Below, one piece after another: positions 44,093 to 53,698 of a DNA stretch of 64,000 nt (positions are counted from its first letter, which is position 1; each line of letters starts with the position of its first letter). This DNA comes from an uncultured Kordiimonas sp. Lineage in GTDB: Bacteria > Pseudomonadota > Alphaproteobacteria > Sphingomonadales > Kordiimonadaceae. The stretch is taken from NCBI GenBank assembly GCA_947503625.1, contig CANNEK010000006.1, positions 30,365 to 94,364 of the forward strand, given 5' to 3'. The position numbers and the translations under genes were made by a program. The notes beneath the pieces were generated by a model. The model did no database searches. It saw nothing but the letters and a program-made list of their open reading frames with translations, and was not told the origin of the DNA.

Positions 44093-47000
44093 CTAAACTG
44101 CCTTGTCTTTGAAAAACAGACTGTAAAGAATGGGCACAAAGCCCAGTGTGAGGACTGACGCGACAGCAAGACCGCCCATAATGGCAACAGCCATGGGGAA
44201 CCACATGGCCCCTCCAAACAGCGCCATAGGGATAAGGCCCAGAATGGTTGTAAGGGTCGTCATCAAAATAGGCCTGGTTCGCGCAAGGCAGGCCTCAATA
44301 ATTGCATCATGAACGCGTTTTCCGTTGTCGCGCTCGAAATCAATTCGGTCGATGAGAACAATACCGTTGTTCACGATGATCCCGACAAGGCTGTATATGC
44401 CCAGCAAAGCGGTAAAGCTGAAGAACGCATTAGCAACCAGCAATCCCATAACCGCACCGATCAGAACCAACGGGATGGTCAGCATGATCAACAAAGGACG
44501 ACGGAAGGAATTGAACTGTAATACCAGCAACACGACGATACCGATCAATGCGACTGGCAGGTTTTCCGCAAGCGCCTCGTTGCCTTTTGCCGAGCTTTCA
44601 ATTTCTCCGCCGATTTCAATACGATACCCTTCAGGCAGATCAATTCCGCTTATTAGAGGCCAAATTGCCGTGTGATAATCGTTAGCTTGCATGGTTCTAT
44701 GCTTGCCGGAAACCGTGAGTGTCCGTTCCTGATTGTACCGGGCGAACTTGCCGGGTGCCAAGTACCCTTCAAAGTCTGCAACTTGAACAAGCGGCACAGA
44801 CTGACCATTTTGAGATGGTATTGGCAGAACCCGCAATTCGCTCCAGTCATCGCGCGCAGTATCACCCCGAACCACGATTGGGATGCTTTTGTCACCATCG
44901 CGGAAATCGCTGACCGCCTGACCATCAAAATAGGCGCTGAGGGTCTGAGCAATACTCTGACTGGTGACCCCGGCCCGCCGCGCACGGTCCTGATCGATAT
45001 TCACCCGTGTGCGGATCACGGGCTCGCCCCAGTCGTCTGTGACCCCCTGATGACCCTGCACTGATCGCATGTGGTCTCGCACCTGCGCACCCAGTCGATA
45101 CAGTGTGGTCACGTCCTGCCCGACAACGCGGTATTCAACCAGCCCAATCTCTCCGGCACCAAGCGACATGCGCTTCGAGCGCCCGCGCGCTTCTGGCAGG
45201 TTTTCAAGGATATAGTTATCCACACGCTGGCTCACCCCAGGCACATCTTGTGGCGTCAATGTATTAACGACAACAAACGCAACATTGGTCCCTGCATCCG
45301 GCGGCGACAGGGCCAGGAAGAAGCGCGGGCCGCCATAGCCGATATAAGCAATTGAGCTTTCAACATCAGGGTTTGCGGATTTGTCGCTTAGCCAGCTTGT
45401 CAGCCTGCGGGTTACCTCTTCGGTTTTCCCAACATAGGTTCCAGCTGGCAAGTCAACGTAAACGAGAAACTGGTTCCGGTCCGAGTAAGGCATCATTTGC
45501 TTTGGGATAACGGAAAGGCCAAATACTGACGCAACCAGCAAGGCAACCATCAGAAGAACAAAGATCGCCCGCATTTTGAGAAGCCGGTTCAGAACGGATT
45601 TGTAACTCCGGTAGAAGGCACCATCGTAGCCAGGCTCTCCCGCTTGCTCTGAGGCAGGTTTGTCACTCAGGAACCAGTAGCACAATACAGGTGTCGCAAA
45701 CATGGCAAGGAACCATGAGGACAGAAGCGTGGTGATAATCACCTGCGAAAGCGACCGCAAATATTCACCTGAAACGTCATTGGCCAACATGAGTGGCAGA
45801 AATGCAAAGATCGTTGTGAGCGAAGATGTAAAGAGCGGAACACCAAGCGATTTGGCTGAGGAAATAGCGGCCGCTTTTTTCTCCTCTCCCAGGTCCATGC
45901 GCCGGCGCATATCTTCCGCAATGACAATACCATTGTCGACCAACAGACCAAGTGCGATGATAATCGCCGCGATCGACATACGCTGAAGATCGATACCCCA
46001 CAGGTTCATGGCGATGAAGGATGCAAGAATAGTGAGCGGCACAATCGCACTGACGATCAGTCCCGTCCGCAAGCCCAAAAACAGAATGACAACAACCAGA
46101 ACAACGGCAATAGTCTGATAGAGGTTGTTGACGGCATTATTGACTGATTTTTCCACCAAGCTCGGTTGGTAGGTCGCGAACGAAAGATCAAGCCCAAGCG
46201 GCAGGTCGAATTGCAATTCGTTGACCTTGGCGGTGATCTCCACGCCAAAATCCTTGATGTTGTATCGTGGCACCATGGAAACGGCCAGAATAACAGCAGG
46301 TTTGTCATTAAAATAAGCCGCATACTCCGAGGGGTCTACATAAGTGCGCCGCACGTCGGCGATATCCCGGAGATAAACAACGCGCTGGCGATCAGGCACT
46401 TGTACCTGAATGTTTTTCAGTTCCTCAATCGAAAGCAGGTTGCCTGTCGGTTCGATAGCAATAATGCTGCCGTCGGCATTGATACTCCCGCCCGGCAGAA
46501 CAATATTCTGTGCATTGAGCTGACTGACGATCTCCGCGAAGTTCAAGCCATATTGAGCAAGCCGTGCGGCATTAATATCCAGATAAATCTGCTCGTTCTG
46601 GATGCCCATGAGCTGGACTTTGGCAACGCTTAACATCGCACCGATCTTGTCCTGCAAGTGCAGTGCGACATTACGCATTTCGCTCATGTCAAAACCGTCA
46701 CCTGTCATCGCAATCGTTGCAACAGACACCCGGCCAAAGTCATCATTCACAATCGGCCCGATAGTGCCTTGTGGCAGATTGCTTTGCGCGTCAGCCATCT
46801 TGTTCCTGAGATCTTGCCATATCGGCTGCAGGTCAAAGAAATGATCGAAAACCTTGGGCTTCAGGATCACCTCGCCAGTCTTAATGACGGTTTCGATCTC
46901 TTCAATCTCGGGAATTTCCTTGATCTTTTTCTCAAGGGGTTTTGCGATCAGGTTTTCGATCTGATCTGCTGGCATGCCGGAGAAATAGGCTGTTACCTGG

Positions 47001-47137
47001 GCATTCCGGATTGTAATCTCGGGGTCTTCCTGCGCCGGCATTGTAACGAAGGTGTTGATCCCGAGGACAACGATAAAAAACACCGCGAGTATGGTCGCCC
47101 GCGAGTTGTTGATGGCAAACTGGGTTATCCGCTCCAT
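44093..47137 (-). CDS. RND efflux pump inner-membrane transporter (AcrB-like, HAE1 type)
   Basis: 1014 residues with twelve membrane helices and two large periplasmic loops, as expected for RND transporters. The N-terminus (RATILAVFFIVVLGINTF, PAQEDPEITIRNAQV) and helix 4 (GLLVDNGIVIAEDMRRRMDL), with its proton-relay Asp, are typical, as is the C-terminal repeat (SLVGIIVNNGIVLIDRIDFE). It forms an operon with the adaptor gene (10 bp gap) and faces an outer-membrane factor gene. Substrate unknown; the family expels drugs, detergents and other amphiphiles. Confidence 0.93.
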   Translation of the reverse strand: MERITQFAINNSRATILAVFFIVVLGINTFVTMPAQEDPEITIRNAQVTAYFSGMPADQIENLIAKPLEKKIKEIPEIEEIETVIKTGEVILKPKVFDHFFDLQPIWQDLRNKMADAQSNLPQGTIGPIVNDDFGRVSVATIAMTGDGFDMSEMRNVALHLQDKIGAMLSVAKVQLMGIQNEQIYLDINAARLAQYGLNFAEIVSQLNAQNIVLPGGSINADGSIIAIEPTGNLLSIEELKNIQVQVPDRQRVVYLRDIADVRRTYVDPSEYAAYFNDKPAVILAVSMVPRYNIKDFGVEITAKVNELQFDLPLGLDLSFATYQPSLVEKSVNNAVNNLYQTIAVVLVVVILFLGLRTGLIVSAIVPLTILASFIAMNLWGIDLQRMSIAAIIIALGLLVDNGIVIAEDMRRRMDLGEEKKAAAISSAKSLGVPLFTSSLTTIFAFLPLMLANDVSGEYLRSLSQVIITTLLSSWFLAMFATPVLCYWFLSDKPASEQAGEPGYDGAFYRSYKSVLNRLLKMRAIFVLLMVALLVASVFGLSVIPKQMMPYSDRNQFLVYVDLPAGTYVGKTEEVTRRLTSWLSDKSANPDVESSIAYIGYGGPRFFLALSPPDAGTNVAFVVVNTLTPQDVPGVSQRVDNYILENLPEARGRSKRMSLGAGEIGLVEYRVVGQDVTTLYRLGAQVRDHMRSVQGHQGVTDDWGEPVIRTRVNIDQDRARRAGVTSQSIAQTLSAYFDGQAVSDFRDGDKSIPIVVRGDTARDDWSELRVLPIPSQNGQSVPLVQVADFEGYLAPGKFARYNQERTLTVSGKHRTMQANDYHTAIWPLISGIDLPEGYRIEIGGEIESSAKGNEALAENLPVALIGIVVLLVLQFNSFRRPLLIMLTIPLVLIGAVMGLLVANAFFSFTALLGIYSLVGIIVNNGIVLIDRIDFERDNGKRVHDAIIEACLARTRPILMTTLTTILGLIPMALFGGAMWFPMAVAIMGGLAVASVLTLGFVPILYSLFFKDKAV

Positions 47138-47147
47138 AGGGCTTCAA

Positions 47148-48281
47148 TCACTCTGCAAGTTGAATGGAAGCTGGCACAGTATAGTCGGGTTGCCAAAGTT
47201 TCACTTGTTGACCATCACCGAGATACGGTACCCCGGCGGTAATAACGATGTCTCCAGCGGAAAGGCCGTTCGTTACTTCGAACTCGTTGCCTCGAATATC
47301 ACGAATGCTCACCATGCGCCTTACTGCACTGCTTGATGCTGGATCAAACACAAATACAGGGACTTCGCTTTCCACGACTTCCTGAGTTGCCGCGGATATA
47401 CGAACGTCGATGGCGGACACCGGAATGAGGAATACGGATGCGCCTTCAGTTTCCCCGAAATTGAAAGCTACTTGAGCTGTCATGCCCACCCTGATTTCCT
47501 CCGGCGTCTCTGACAGCGTAACCGTTACATCGAAAGCGTTTCCTGCATCGGCCCGCGCACCAATCTTACTCACCGTCGCTGGAATAGTTGTGGCTTCAAG
47601 AGTTGGAAAACGTACCGCTACCGCATCGCCGTAGTTCACGTCCCGCACCAGCGTTTCTGGCAACAGAACATCAACCTCAAGGCCACCGCTACGCAGTATC
47701 TCAAAGACAACTGTGCCAGCTGCAACCTCAGTGAACGGCTCGACATTCCTTTCAGCAATCAAGCCGTCAAACGGTGCAACAAGCCTGGTATCTTCCAGGT
47801 TGTTCTGCGCTGTTGAAAGCGACGTTTCCGCGACTGCAACATTGCTCTCAGCGGCCGCAAATGCGGCCCGCGCCTGATCTACGGCTGCTTGGGGCACGAA
47901 ATCGCGGGCGCGCAGGTTGGTCTGACGCCTCAGCGCATCTGATTTTTCCACCAGGTCTGCCCTTGCGCTTGCCAGTTGGGCTGCAGCGGAATCGACGGCA
48001 AGCTGGTAGTCTCGCTGTTCCAGTGCCGCAAGAATCTGACCTCTGGAAACAGCATCACCCACAGTGGCTTCGACCGAAGACACCCGAGCTCCCACTCTGA
48101 AGCTCAGTCCCGACTGATTGCTGTTCTTGACGATACCGGAAATGGTTCTGCTGTTTGCGAGTGTGTTTTCCGTTACCGTGATCGTCTTGACTGCCCGGAT
48201 AGGGGCTTCAATCACTTCGACTTGCTGTTCGCATCCAGCTACCAACAAGACGCAGGTAGCCATCAAGGCTATTCTTTTCAT
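47148..48281 (-). CDS. RND efflux periplasmic adaptor lipoprotein (HlyD/AcrA-like)
   Basis: 377 residues from the ATG at 48281 (a start at 48359 would add a non-signal extension). The lipobox LLVAGCEQ follows a signal peptide. Adaptor features: biotinyl-lipoyl halves (GARVSSVEATVGDAVSRGQI; LVAPFDGLIAERNVEPF), a helical hairpin between them (~95-160), and a beta-barrel with a membrane-proximal domain at the C-terminus. First gene of the adaptor-transporter operon. Confidence 0.93.
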   Translation of the reverse strand: MKRIALMATCVLLVAGCEQQVEVIEAPIRAVKTITVTENTLANSRTISGIVKNSNQSGLSFRVGARVSSVEATVGDAVSRGQILAALEQRDYQLAVDSAAAQLASARADLVEKSDALRRQTNLRARDFVPQAAVDQARAAFAAAESNVAVAETSLSTAQNNLEDTRLVAPFDGLIAERNVEPFTEVAAGTVVFEILRSGGLEVDVLLPETLVRDVNYGDAVAVRFPTLEATTIPATVSKIGARADAGNAFDVTVTLSETPEEIRVGMTAQVAFNFGETEGASVFLIPVSAIDVRISAATQEVVESEVPVFVFDPASSSAVRRMVSIRDIRGNEFEVTNGLSAGDIVITAGVPYLGDGQQVKLWQPDYTVPASIQLAE

Positions 48282-48433
48282 ATGTTGCTCGCATTCAGTT
48301 TGGGTGCACAGTTCAACTGCGGACACTGTTTCGAAGCCAAGATTTCCGCTACCCCACAACGTTATCCTATTGCTAACGCCAGAACTTTAGCGCTATTTCT
48401 GTTTGAAATGAAACCCTTTTGAGGTGATCGACG

Positions 48434-49813
48434 ATGACGTTTAAGCGGAGCCACACTGCAGGGTTGGGCCTTCTCATAATTTGTGCGGGTTGCGCAGGAA
48501 GCCCTGAACCATCCGAAACGGCACCACAGGCCGAATTTGCAGTACCGGACCGGTTTGACGGGCAAACGAGCGCCGCCAGTGTCATTGCATCCAATTGGGT
48601 TGCTTCCTTTCAGGACGCCAAGCTTGATGAACTGATCGCTGAGGTTCTAGCGCGCAATTTCGATCTGGAGGCTGCGGCCGCCAGTATTGATGCTGCGGCT
48701 GCGTCCGCACGCATTGCAGGAGCAGCGCTGTTACCGGCCGTGAATTTGGGGCTCCAGGGTGGGGGTTCCGGAAATCTCGGTTCGGGGTCTGACAGTACAT
48801 CCAGCAACATAGGCGCGTCGCTTGATGTATCCTGGGAACTGGACGTTTGGGGCCGGGTGCGTGCTGGCCGCGATGCGGCAACCGACCAGCTTGTTGCGGC
48901 GCAGCTTGACTATGAATTTGCCCGCATGTCGCTTGTGGCCCAAACAGCCAAAGCCTATTTTCTGGCGATAGAAACGTTGCAACAACTGCGTTTAGTTGAA
49001 GATACGCTCGCCCTTCAACAGCGCACTCTCGAAATCGTTAATGCGTTTTATGATGAAGGGTTAAGGGGTGCACAGGACAAATCCCTGGCTCAAGCCGAAG
49101 TGGCACGAGCGCGTGACGCGCTAGAGCAAGCGAACGCCGCGCATTTGGAAGCGCTGCGCAGCCTTGAAGCCTTGTTGGGTCGCTATCCATCCGCAAATGT
49201 TGAAATTTCACCCGATTTACCAAGCGCGCCGTCCACTGCACCGGTCGGATTGCCCTCAGATATATTGGAGCGTCGCCCGGACATTGTCGCGGCCGAGCGG
49301 CGCGTGGCAGCTGCATTCAATCTGATTTCCGAGGCAAAAGCAGCGCAACTGCCGAGGATATCGCTAACGGGCAGTTTCGGTGCAGCTGGCAGTGACCTGT
49401 CAAATATGACATCTCCTTCCAATCTGATCTGGAACGCAGCCAGCAGTCTGATGTTCCCGATCTTTGATGGTGGCCGGTTGGAAGCGCAAGTTGACGCTGC
49501 CTCCGCTCAACAGCGCCAGGCGCTAGCCAACTATCAGCAAACCGCTCTTCAGGCATTTGTCGATGTAGAAGCCTCTCTTGCGAACGAGGCCATCTTCCGA
49601 AGGCGTGCGGAAAATCTGGCGGAAGCCTACGAACAGGCCAAAATCGCTGAAGAAATTGGGCTTGAGAAGTATCAGACCGGAGAAGGCGACCTTCTTGATG
49701 TGCAGCAGCTAAGAGGGGGCACGATCTCAGCGCAAAGCGCCCTAATCCGTGTTCAGCACGATATCCTAGTTCAGCGGGTGAACTTGCACCTTGGCCTTGG
49801 TGGAAGCTTTTAA
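48434..49813 (+). CDS. Outer-membrane efflux lipoprotein (NodT/OprM family)
   Basis: 459 residues; ATG at 48434 after GAGGTGA. Lipobox ICAGCAGS. Two TolC-family repeats: VASFQDAKLDELIAEVLARN at the front, and GLPSDILERRPDIVAAERRV, FDGGRLEAQVDAA and GEGDLLDVQQ in the second half. It would complete a tripartite pump with the divergent adaptor and transporter genes. It is followed by terminator DNA of the boundary at ~49.9 kb. Confidence 0.93.
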   Translation: MTFKRSHTAGLGLLIICAGCAGSPEPSETAPQAEFAVPDRFDGQTSAASVIASNWVASFQDAKLDELIAEVLARNFDLEAAAASIDAAAASARIAGAALLPAVNLGLQGGGSGNLGSGSDSTSSNIGASLDVSWELDVWGRVRAGRDAATDQLVAAQLDYEFARMSLVAQTAKAYFLAIETLQQLRLVEDTLALQQRTLEIVNAFYDEGLRGAQDKSLAQAEVARARDALEQANAAHLEALRSLEALLGRYPSANVEISPDLPSAPSTAPVGLPSDILERRPDIVAAERRVAAAFNLISEAKAAQLPRISLTGSFGAAGSDLSNMTSPSNLIWNAASSLMFPIFDGGRLEAQVDAASAQQRQALANYQQTALQAFVDVEASLANEAIFRRRAENLAEAYEQAKIAEEIGLEKYQTGEGDLLDVQQLRGGTISAQSALIRVQHDILVQRVNLHLGLGGSF

Positions 49814-49872
49814 AGAAACAATTGATTTGACTGACGTGTTCGCTCAAAGAACTATGTTTCATGCTCACTACT

Positions 49873-50249
49873 AACGCAAAAGACCCGCCACACGGGCGGG
49901 TCTCTGCGTTTGGTTGCGGGAGTAGGATTTTAGGTGCGCATGCCTATCGGCATTGCTTCCTTGTCCTTGGCGCTATCTCGGCATGCTAACGCCTGCCTGC
50001 GCCGGCGGTTGAACCTACATTATCCGTAGGTTCAAAGCGTATTCCTGTAACCCAAAAACACGAAAGCCACCCCGGTTGGGGTGGCTTCGATGTTTTGGTT
50101 GCGGGAGTAGGATTAGTCTCGTCACCCTCACGGGTTCCTCGTCATTCCGCTGCGGCGTTGCCTTGCTCCATATGAACCTTTTACGGTTCAAGTCCTACGC
50201 GCAGCCCATATACGTAAAAAGGGCCCCGTTGGGACCCTTTTTATCGTAT
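49873..50249 (-). repeat. Boundary repeat left of site E (three terminators, three tRNA-end fragments)
   Basis: From left: terminator 49873-49910 (like 17989-18025); tRNA acceptor/T-arm fragment at 49912-49930 interrupted by ~79 bp resembling the insert at site A, with GAACCTAC resuming ~50010; terminator 50060-50096 (GCCACCCC / GGGGTGGC); another tRNA end with the CCTCGTCATTCCGCTGCGGCG element; the TGAACC/GGTTCA palindrome; and terminator 50210-50246. Longest and most complex of the boundaries. Confidence 0.75.
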
Positions 50250-50410
50250 TGGTTGCGGGAGTAGGATTTGAACCTACGACCTTCAGGTTATGAGCCTGAT
50301 TGATAGGCCTTTAACGTATTGAAATATATAATAAATAAAATTCACAGAAAATTTTGTGTGCAGATTTTGTGTGAGTCTTGAGATTCACAAAAGTCATTTT
50401 AAAGCTCGCC
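50250..50410 (-). other. Site E: tRNA-Met(CAU) 3' half with att-like arm
   Basis: 50250-50300 is identical to the halves at B and D. The arm holds GATTGATA, ATTGAAATATATA, the direct pair TTTGTGTGCAGATTTTGTGTG (~50352-50374) and CATTTTAAAGC. It marks the left border of segment 5. Confidence 0.85.
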
Positions 50411-50965
50411 AGCGCACAATCTAACCTCCTGCTAGGGTCTGTGGCCCCAAAATCAATACAGTGTGATTTTCAGATACGGCGACCGCACACCAGTATCCAA
50501 GTTATATTGATGACAGGCGCTATGGTGGCACTGGTGCTCTGATGTATTTGGTTCATGGGTTGCTGGTTTTCTTTGTTAGCAAAGAAGTAGTTTTGTCAAA
50601 AGTTCAAAACTACAGCCCTGTGCTTTCGATGCCACCAAAAACTTGAATCGACTTGACCATTGGATGTCCCGGTGGGTAGCGAACAAAAAGCTCTACATAA
50701 TTTTGGTCAGTTTCAAGACCTCAATACCCTAAAAGCCTGCCATTATTTCCCCGATCTGCAAAGGTCCGTGGCCAAACCTGTTGAATGGAGGGTTTATCTG
50801 GGGTCTCCAGTTCGGTAATGCGGCAGCCTACGTTTCTCTGTCACGGTTTGGGACTATAGCGACCTGGTTATTGATAGCCGGTTTACCAAAAACAATGCTT
50901 CATTCTTTCGGTGTTTCCACATGTGCTCTATGGTATTCAGCTAAATAGGGTAAATGGAGGAAGTC
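50411..50965. other. Intergenic region after site E
   Basis: About 550 bp with no supported gene. Short frames around 50560-50860 contain internal stops and no recognisable motif; this may be decayed coding DNA. A strong ribosome site (GGAGG) at ~50957 belongs to the next gene. Confidence 0.4.
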
Positions 50966-51562
50966 ATGAGTATTGTTAATCGTTTTTATATTTCGTTGTT
51001 AACAGTTTTTATGCTGAACGCCTGTAGTTCGACGGGCAATTTTTACGTTGACCAGGACCCTGGACAAGACTTCAGCGGATACAGGACTTTTGCATGGATA
51101 AGTGAAAAGCCAATGACTATCGTCGGAGACCATACAGTCAGTCCGCTTGCCGAGCGCCGCTTTATGGATGCAATTGTCAGCACGTTATCCGGCAAAGGAT
51201 ACCAACTTGTTGAAGATCCGGCGTCTGCTGACTTCGCTGTTAGTTTCACCGTGGGGGCACGGGATCAAATAAAGACACGAACTCATCTGCAATCAACCCC
51301 TGCGTTTGATCCATGGTTATACCAAAACAACTGGCGTTGGGGCCGTGGCTATTATGATTATTATTTTCCGCAAACACGAGAAGTTACGACCCACCACCAA
51401 TACACGGAAGGCACGCTTGCTATCGACTTGTTTGATGTAGCGCGCAAAAGTCCCGTTTGGCACGGTGCGGCCAACAAAAATTTAACCAAGAGAGAGTTGA
51501 ATAGCGGGACCAGCGGCATCGACGAAGCGGTCGCAACGCTGCTGGAAAACTTCCCACGCTAA
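50966..51562 (+). CDS. DUF4136 lipoprotein (paralogue of 37894-38490)
   Basis: 198 residues from the ATG at 50966, with GGAGG 5 bases before; an upstream in-frame ATG at 50954 lies in the ribosome site itself. Lipobox LNACSS. It matches the paralogue almost residue by residue: QDFSGYRTFAWISEKPMT, VGDHTVSPLAERR, ADFAVSFTVGARDQIKTRT, EGTLAIDLFDVARKSPVWHG. Envelope lipoprotein of unknown role. Confidence 0.9.
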   Translation: MSIVNRFYISLLTVFMLNACSSTGNFYVDQDPGQDFSGYRTFAWISEKPMTIVGDHTVSPLAERRFMDAIVSTLSGKGYQLVEDPASADFAVSFTVGARDQIKTRTHLQSTPAFDPWLYQNNWRWGRGYYDYYFPQTREVTTHHQYTEGTLAIDLFDVARKSPVWHGAANKNLTKRELNSGTSGIDEAVATLLENFPR

Positions 51563-51570
51563 AACAAAAT

Positions 51571-51606
51571 AATAGCGCCAAGTCGTCATCTTGAACTGGC
51601 GCTATA
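51571..51606. terminator. Terminator hairpin between convergent genes
   Basis: The stem ATAGCGCCA / TGGCGCTAT (continuing with AGT/ACT-like pairs) closes a ~14-base loop ~10 bp after the DUF4136 stop and before the convergent gene. No long T run. Confidence 0.6.
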
Positions 51607-51668
51607 CAAATCCGGCGCTTTCAATGCACTGAATTGGCTATTTTTTGTTCTTTCAATGCGCAGCAGAA

Positions 51669-52868
51669 TTACAATCCCAGTTTTTGCGCCGTAACCGAAT
51701 CAACCTCTCCAGAGGGGGCAAGGCTGTTTAGAACCTGAAACGTTTTAACAGCCAGGTTTGTACCGGTGCCATATGTGCCGTCCCTGTCGTCGATTATAAA
51801 CCCGCCATTTCTGAGTGCAGATTGCACTTTCGAAACGTAAGGACCAACCATACGCGGAACCTGAAGTTTAAGAACCGCTCCTTCAGAAACGATAATTTCC
51901 TCGCCCGATGGGGCTTCTTTTTGCTCTGCAGGTGCAGGCAACATCGATGTGCCAGAATCAGCATCTGAGTCTTCCTCAGGGTCTGGATCAATAATTTCAT
52001 AGATCCGCTTATCCTTATGGTAGCTAGGGCGGTATAGAGTACCATCACAATATAAAAGGCGTTCGCCTTCATAATAGGTCTCTTCGCAATCGTCCGGTTG
52101 GTTATCAATAAACACAACCGTTCTATCAACTAGATAATCCATGAAGTACCAACCCCAACGGCGGTGCCAAAAACGGTTACCCCAATACCAATGCGCGGGC
52201 CGATAAAATGGGGGGCGCCATAAAGGTGGCCGCCAGGTTGGCGGGCGCCACCAAGGAGGACGCCCCGGCTTGTTAGGACGAAGAGGTTTGATCAAATCAG
52301 GGCGGTCAATATCAGGCCTTTGTGGTACCGTTCCAGGTTTATTTGGACGAAGTGGTTTGATCAAATCAGGTCTATCGGCACCCGGCCGGTTTTGATCAGG
52401 TTGAGGCCTCGGTCGCGGAATGACAAAAGGCTTCGTTGGTCTGGTCGGCCGCGGTCTTATGGTTGGCCGTTGTGACGGGCGCGTAATTGGCCTTGGGCGT
52501 ACGGCTGGACGCGTCGATGGCCTGGCGAATGGGCGATTTGGCCTAACGGACGGTCTCGTTGACGGTCTTGGCCGCATGCTTGGCCAAGGGCGCGCAGATG
52601 GGCGTGTGTTAGGCCGGGGCCGTATGGTGCCAGGCCTTGGCCGCATTGAAGGGCGCGGGCGGGCAGATGGTCGAGGTCGTACCGCGGGTCGGGCTTTCTG
52701 CGCAGAGGCGCGGCTAATTACAGCAAAGCTACTCTCTACCGAACTGGAGTTGAAAGAAACGGATTTACTCGGGTCCAGGGGAACTGATTTAGCAGAGGCA
52801 AATGCTGGCGCAAGAGTGGCGCTCAGAATACATACGGTAGCTAGAAACAACCGCCGAAAAACAACCAT
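51669..52868 (-). CDS. Arg-Pro-rich envelope protein with C-terminal peptidoglycan-binding domain
   Basis: 399 residues from the ATG at 52868 (AAGGTGG just upstream). After a signal peptide (LFLATVCILSATLAPAFAS) residues ~55-170 are R-P repeats (RPRPSARPRPSMRPRPG and similar), followed by two copies of DRPDLIKPLRPNKPG, Trp-Arg-Pro repeats (WRPPTWRPPLWRPPFYRP), a YYEGERLLYCDGTLYRP segment like that of DUF6515 proteins, and a C-terminal PG_binding_1-type domain (VSKVQSALRNGGFIID, DGTYGTGTNLAVKTFQ). The basic Pro-rich part may span or bind the cell wall. It follows the DUF2092 gene by 11 bp, probably coupled. Confidence 0.8.
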   Translation of the reverse strand: MVVFRRLFLATVCILSATLAPAFASAKSVPLDPSKSVSFNSSSVESSFAVISRASAQKARPAVRPRPSARPRPSMRPRPGTIRPRPNTRPSARPWPSMRPRPSTRPSVRPNRPFARPSTRPAVRPRPITRPSQRPTIRPRPTRPTKPFVIPRPRPQPDQNRPGADRPDLIKPLRPNKPGTVPQRPDIDRPDLIKPLRPNKPGRPPWWRPPTWRPPLWRPPFYRPAHWYWGNRFWHRRWGWYFMDYLVDRTVVFIDNQPDDCEETYYEGERLLYCDGTLYRPSYHKDKRIYEIIDPDPEEDSDADSGTSMLPAPAEQKEAPSGEEIIVSEGAVLKLQVPRMVGPYVSKVQSALRNGGFIIDDRDGTYGTGTNLAVKTFQVLNSLAPSGEVDSVTAQKLGL

Positions 52869-52879
52869 CGGTTCCACCT

Positions 52880-53698
52880 TTACTTCTCACTATTTGGTTG
52901 CAGTGACGAAGATGGGTCTACGCTTTCAAAATCTCCACCGGCTGACACTGCATTTCGAAGTGTTGAAAATTCAATCTTTTGCGCATCGGGTTTCGGCTTG
53001 AATTGAAAAGTATTGGAATCAATTTTCTGGTCGAAGTTCCAATAATGAAAAATGGCTTGATACCGTGTTGCATTGTCATCTTTGTATCGGCCGGTCATCA
53101 TAAGAGGAACCGGTCTGTCCTCGTTGGCCGAAATCCAGATTTCCCAATCTTGCTCGGCTTCAGAAAACCACAAATGGTGCGCCCATTGATCCATGATCCG
53201 TGTAGTTCCGAGATATTTTGACCAAGACACATCTTCGGTTAGGTCCGCGGTAATATTTTCGCTGAGTAATTCCCAAACTGGCAGGGTTAAACCGTGTTCT
53301 GATTGAAGTTTTGCGACCACTTCATCAAAACTGCCCGTCATTGGAAGACTGGCATAATAGTTTTCGGTTAAATCGTTGGCAGTGAATTGCGCACCATCGT
53401 AAAAATATTCTTTAACACTGTCGTCTCGCTCGCTAACAGCATAATAACCTATGCCGCGTGCTATCAAACTCTCGCCACCCCAACCTCGTGTCTCGATGCG
53501 GTTATCGCCACCAACGACATCGTATGTAACAAACCAGCCAACGTTCATGATAGATTGCTCTGCTAGAAAATCAGACGCACTTACCAGCGTGCTGATCGCT
53601 TCATTTTGTAGTGATGCGGAATCAGCGTCCTGGCCACCTGCAAGCGGGCCAAGTACCAGAACCGAAATCATAGGTAAAACTGAAAGAATTTTTCTCAT
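52880..53698 (-). CDS. DUF2092 (LolA-like) periplasmic protein
   Basis: 272 residues; ATG at 53698 with GGGAAG 7 bases upstream. A signal peptide (MISVLVLGPLAGGQD) leads to the DUF2092 pattern: a helical ASDFLAEQS start, YFYDGAQFTAND, NYYASLPMTGSFDEVVAKL, LPVWELL, W..WIS.NEDRPVPLMM, and FQFKPKPDAQKIEF at the end. The family has a LolA/LppX-like half-barrel fold thought to handle lipids. Together with the Arg-Pro-rich protein it forms a two-gene unit. Confidence 0.85.
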   Translation of the reverse strand: MRKILSVLPMISVLVLGPLAGGQDADSASLQNEAISTLVSASDFLAEQSIMNVGWFVTYDVVGGDNRIETRGWGGESLIARGIGYYAVSERDDSVKEYFYDGAQFTANDLTENYYASLPMTGSFDEVVAKLQSEHGLTLPVWELLSENITADLTEDVSWSKYLGTTRIMDQWAHHLWFSEAEQDWEIWISANEDRPVPLMMTGRYKDDNATRYQAIFHYWNFDQKIDSNTFQFKPKPDAQKIEFSTLRNAVSAGGDFESVDPSSSLQPNSEK

